Notes under the pieces: generated by a model | Databases searched by the model: none | What the model was told of the DNA's origin: nothing | What the model saw: the letters and a program-made list of their open reading frames with translations, nothing else | Translations under genes and position numbers: made by a program | In this document: positions 61,282 through 64,000 of the stretch, piece after piece | Position numbering within the stretch: the stretch's first letter is position 1 | Layout of the letters: every line of letters begins with the position of its first letter | Source: Ptychodera flava | Taxonomy: Eukaryota; Hemichordata; Enteropneusta; Ptychoderidae | Direction: 5' to 3' | Assembly (NCBI RefSeq): GCF_041260155.1 | Contig: NC_091933.1 | Coordinates: forward strand, 38,170,293 to 38,234,292 | Length of the DNA stretch: 64,000 nt

Positions 61282-61352
<71 letters not shown>

Positions 61353-63934
61353 CAACATTTACAAAAAATGTGTTTAATAGTTCAAAATTTCAGCGACGAG
61401 GAGCATATCAGTAGGCAGATTGTCAGTCGTCGACCGTCTGTCCGTCGTCCATCAACAGTTGGCTTCTTGTCTTAATGTACTGGTCTGATTGCTATGAAAT
61501 TTGGCATGGGCTTTCCTTTTGGGGACCTTACTAAGGTTTGTCAAAATCGTTGTGAAGTTTGCATATTTGTATTTTTGAGACAATTTTCCCCGTTTTTGGT
61601 AAAAATTATTCTTCTCTGAAACCACTCGTCATATTGCTCTGGGGATGACTTCACTCAGGTTTGTTCAAATGTAGTGAAATTTGTGAATTTGTATTACTCG
61701 GGCAGCTTTCTTTGTTTTTGGGGAAATATCATCTTCCCTGAAACCACTCGTCGTATTGCTTTGAAATTTTGTATGCAGCTTTCTATGGTTATCCTTCGCC
61801 AGTTTTATTCAAATTACGGTAAAATTCGCATGTTTGTATTTTTGAGGTATTTTTTATGCTTTTGGTCAAAAAATCTTCTTCATTGAAAGTGGTAGGTGCC
61901 ATTGACATTTAGGGTCCTATAGTAAGCTTTACTTCAGTCAAGTTTATTCATATTGTGGTTAATTTGCATATTTGTATTTTTATGGCAATTTTGTGTCATT
62001 TTTGGTTAACCTTTTTCTCCAGAACCGTTTGTCTGATACTTTTGATATTTGGTTTGAAGGTTAACAGGAGTGATCAAAATGTTATATATTGAAACTATTA
62101 TGAAATCAACAATGCTGTATTTTTGTAGCAATTTTTGCCACTTTCGGTCATTTTTTCCTTCTCAAATACCACTTGTCTGATAGCCTTAATATTTGGTATA
62201 CAGGTTCCTAAGGAAGACCTCAATGTAATATATTGAAATTATGATGAAATCTACAATTTTGTATTTTGGGGCAGTTTTGGGGACAATTTTTGCCATGTTG
62301 CAAACTTGTTTTTAGTTTTGGTATTTGGTAGACATGTTCTCAGGGACGATCTCAATATGATATGTTCAAATTATGATGACATCTTCAATAATACACCTTT
62401 GCGGTTATTTTTGCCATCAGACCGTCCTGAAGTGAGCTATCATAGATTACCATTTTTTTCATCAACTCATTTGTCACAAATAGTTATTCTCTTCATACAG
62501 CGATACTCTATAGGTCGCTAGGTCTCTTGTTTAAGGCAGTATGCGCCTCGAAAGCGAAAGACTTAAACATTTGACCAAATTTCTTCAATGAAACCTTCAA
62601 CCATCCTCTTACCAAATCAACAATAAAAATCGGGGTTCACCGTGCAAAGTCTTGAAATAGCGAAATGAATTGCCCAACATTTTGCGATATTTGAAATTCA
62701 TTGGGGAAAATTAAATTTCAGTTTTTCGAAAAACTAAGCTAGGGAAAGTTTCTTCTTCTCCACAAGCGTTAAAATGAGCCTCCACAGGGGGCAGACCAGA
62801 AGAGATTATACAAATTTGAGAGTCCGACTATCTGTCCCCGAGGCGCGTTCTACCTCAATGTATTAGGTTGGTCTCTGTAGAACGAAATAATTGTCGTGAG
62901 TTAATGCGATTCTTTGTGACTTTCTTCCGACTGAACAGGATCGCTTCCAAACTGTCCATCGAGCTTTCCAATGATCAGTGGTTTTGGATACGTATCCCCA
63001 AGCCAGCGACTGTGCAAACGGACAATAGCGCCGCCACCGTATCGTTTACAATAAGTTCGTCCGGTAAGTGTCATGCCGATAAGTTTCACTCGTCCTTCAT
63101 AAAATGATGAGGTGTCATTTTGTGTTAAAGGTATGTCACTATATAGGAGAGTAAAAGAGGCACTTTAATTCAACCTGAATGTCTTATTCTTCATGATATG
63201 CAATTTGAATTGATTTAACAAATTTGAGAATTGCCATATGTCCAGGCTTAGACTTCCTTCTGTTTTCATTTTAGCTCCTACGTAAAACAGTACTGAGGAA
63301 GCTATTAGCCTCAGTCTGAGCCCACTTCCGTCTGTTAGTCTGCAGTGGCTTTCCTTCGTCAATCTACTTCCGTCCACAGTCGAAAACTCATATTGCGTAG
63401 CATGGCGTCATACTTGTTTGCACTGCTTATTGCTGTAAGCTGATTATCGGGAAAAAAGTTACTGGCTCAAATAAGTGTGCAAGCATCAGCTACATCTTAC
63501 CAACTACGGGATGAAGCTTTCGATATTCATTTTGGGTGGGGCTACCTCGGGGGAATAGTTCTAAAAGCAAATTATGTTACTTGCAAGTGTTACTGTGAAG
63601 TGACATGATTTTGTCAATTTTTTAGTTGAAACAAATATTTCAAACAAAGAATCAAAGAACAAGGAGCTTTGCCACTTTTAATACGGCTTTTACAAACGCA
63701 ACTGAACACATAATAACGCATACAGGCACAGAGTAACCCTCTTTGTCATTTACAGTGTTTTTTAAAACTTTGTATGGGTTTTTCATGCGACCCTATTCAG
63801 ACATGAGATGGGTCAAGGGCATACAGATTGCTGTAATGAATGAAGATGGCAGGGGAGGAAGCCACTACCCGCAGGGACTGATCAAATGCCTCACGTTCAA
63901 CGTAACAGGCTTTGAGGCACACTATGCTGGACAG
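56583..63934 (+). CDS. Secreted or membrane protein of unknown family, 5' part
   Basis: Four exons are seen: 56583-56675 (signal peptide, phase 0 out), 61162-61249 (phase 0 in, 1 out), 62939-63063 (phase 2 in, 1 out) and 63756-63934 (phase 1 in, 0 out). Exons 1-2 and 3-4 join in frame. Exons 2 and 3 do not (phase 1 into phase 2), so at least one further exon is missing between them. The ectodomain-like sequence includes QQCV, a Trp-rich NDQWFWIRIPKP and an N-glycosylation site (NVTGF). No family is recognised. The gene runs off the right edge. Confidence 0.5.
57556..58880. repeat. Degenerate tandem-unit repeat, copy 1
   Basis: Begins with a palindrome (CTATAGACTATAGTCTATAG) and CGTCCGTCGTC, then a GTAT microsatellite, then diverged units of about 110-140 bases carrying ACCGCTGGTCAGACAGCTTT, TTTGGTATACAGGT and GTATTTTT. 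The same units recur at 61415-62520. No coding potential; it lies in the first intron of the secreted-protein gene. Confidence 0.65.
61162..61249 (+). CDS. Exon 2 of the secreted protein
   Basis: Acceptor GGTCTTTTTTCAG, 88 bases, donor G/GTAGGT. Translation in the frame set by exon 1 gives LRANISGDLENFAH and onward, ending in Cys-Val. A long (CT)n tract begins about 10 bases after the donor. Confidence 0.5.
61261..61348. repeat. (CT)n tract next to a splice donor
   Basis: About 88 bases of almost pure CT, beginning about 10 bases after the donor of exon 2 of the secreted-protein gene. Confidence 0.93.
61415..62520. repeat. Degenerate tandem-unit repeat, copy 2
   Basis: Starts with CCGTCTGTCCGTCGTCC and continues with at least six units of the same type as 57556-58880 (ACCACT(C/T)GTC, TTTGGTATACAGGTTCC). 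The 3' end (TGTCACAAA, GTTATTCTCT, CTTGTTT) matches that of copy 1. It could have interrupted or hidden an exon of the secreted-protein gene. Confidence 0.62.
62535..62858. mobile_element. MITE-like repeat with GAGGTAG...GCGCCTCG ends
   Basis: Left end AAGGCAGTATGCGCCTCG and right end CGAGGCGCGTTCTACCTC are inverted copies, about 320 bases apart. Internal blocks (TTCACCGTGCAAAGT, GATATTTGA) recur in three partial copies elsewhere in the window. Confidence 0.6.
62939..63063 (+). CDS. Exon 3 of the secreted protein
   Basis: Acceptor CGACTGAACAG, donor G/GTAAGT, 125 bases. The frame giving SKLSIELSNDQWFWIRIPKP is open throughout and meets the exon at 63756 in phase 1. Strong coding feel; family unknown. 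Confidence 0.58.
63756..63934 (+). CDS. Exon 4 of the secreted protein
   Basis: Acceptor GTCATTTACAG, donor CAG/GTAATC, 179 bases. It encodes PYSDMRWVKGIQIAVMNEDG and a segment with NVTGF. It leaves phase 0 toward an exon beyond the window. Confidence 0.58.
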
Positions 63935-64000
63935 GTAATCAGACCGTATCGATATATTCTATATCTTCGTGATATTTACATCCAAGCTGGTTGTTATCGA

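Overview
The window is from an animal nuclear genome: intron-rich genes with GT/AG junctions, A+T-rich spacer, many (ATGT)n, (AT)n and (CT)n microsatellites, and dense remains of DNA transposons and a LINE. The transposon mix and the gene content (SEFIR and CARD signalling proteins, an EF-hand protein like the cilia-linked EFCAB12) suggest a bilaterian invertebrate, perhaps a deuterostome such as a hemichordate, echinoderm or cephalochordate. The phylum cannot be fixed from sequence alone. Nothing here looks bacterial or viral.

Four genes can be assembled exon by exon, because splice sites, reading phase and protein logic agree. (1) Plus strand, 11746-16067, with a possible start exon at 4941: an acidic leader, a SEFIR-type domain, then two CARD-like domains. 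(2) Plus strand, 35550-40159, with possible upstream exons at 23113, 29219 and 30316: a paralogue with the same SEFIR-CARD-CARD core, the same intron phases, and an added acidic and basic C-terminal tail. (3) Minus strand, 48324-42421: seven exons encoding a 596-residue protein with two degenerate EF-hands, EFCAB12-like. (4) Plus strand, 56583 to beyond the window's right edge: a secreted or membrane protein of unknown family, with a signal-peptide exon and at least three more exons.

The rest is mobile DNA and simple repeat. Several foldback or inverted-repeat elements can be delimited to the base by target-site duplications: 10016-10687 and 27743-28410 (same family), 12203-13113, 33136-33667, 27412-27565, and 25099-25432 (TTAA ends). 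A 3.1-kb element with TAA duplications (16088-19173) sits inside what reads as a 5' splice site just after gene 1's stop codon and carries a truncated Crypton-like tyrosine recombinase. A Tx1/L1-like LINE relic lies near 2.9-3.9 kb.

The main biological point is the linked pair of genes joining an IL-17-pathway-type SEFIR adaptor domain to two tandem CARD domains. If transcripts confirm it, this would be an intracellular adaptor family linking SEFIR assembly to CARD-type death-fold assembly.
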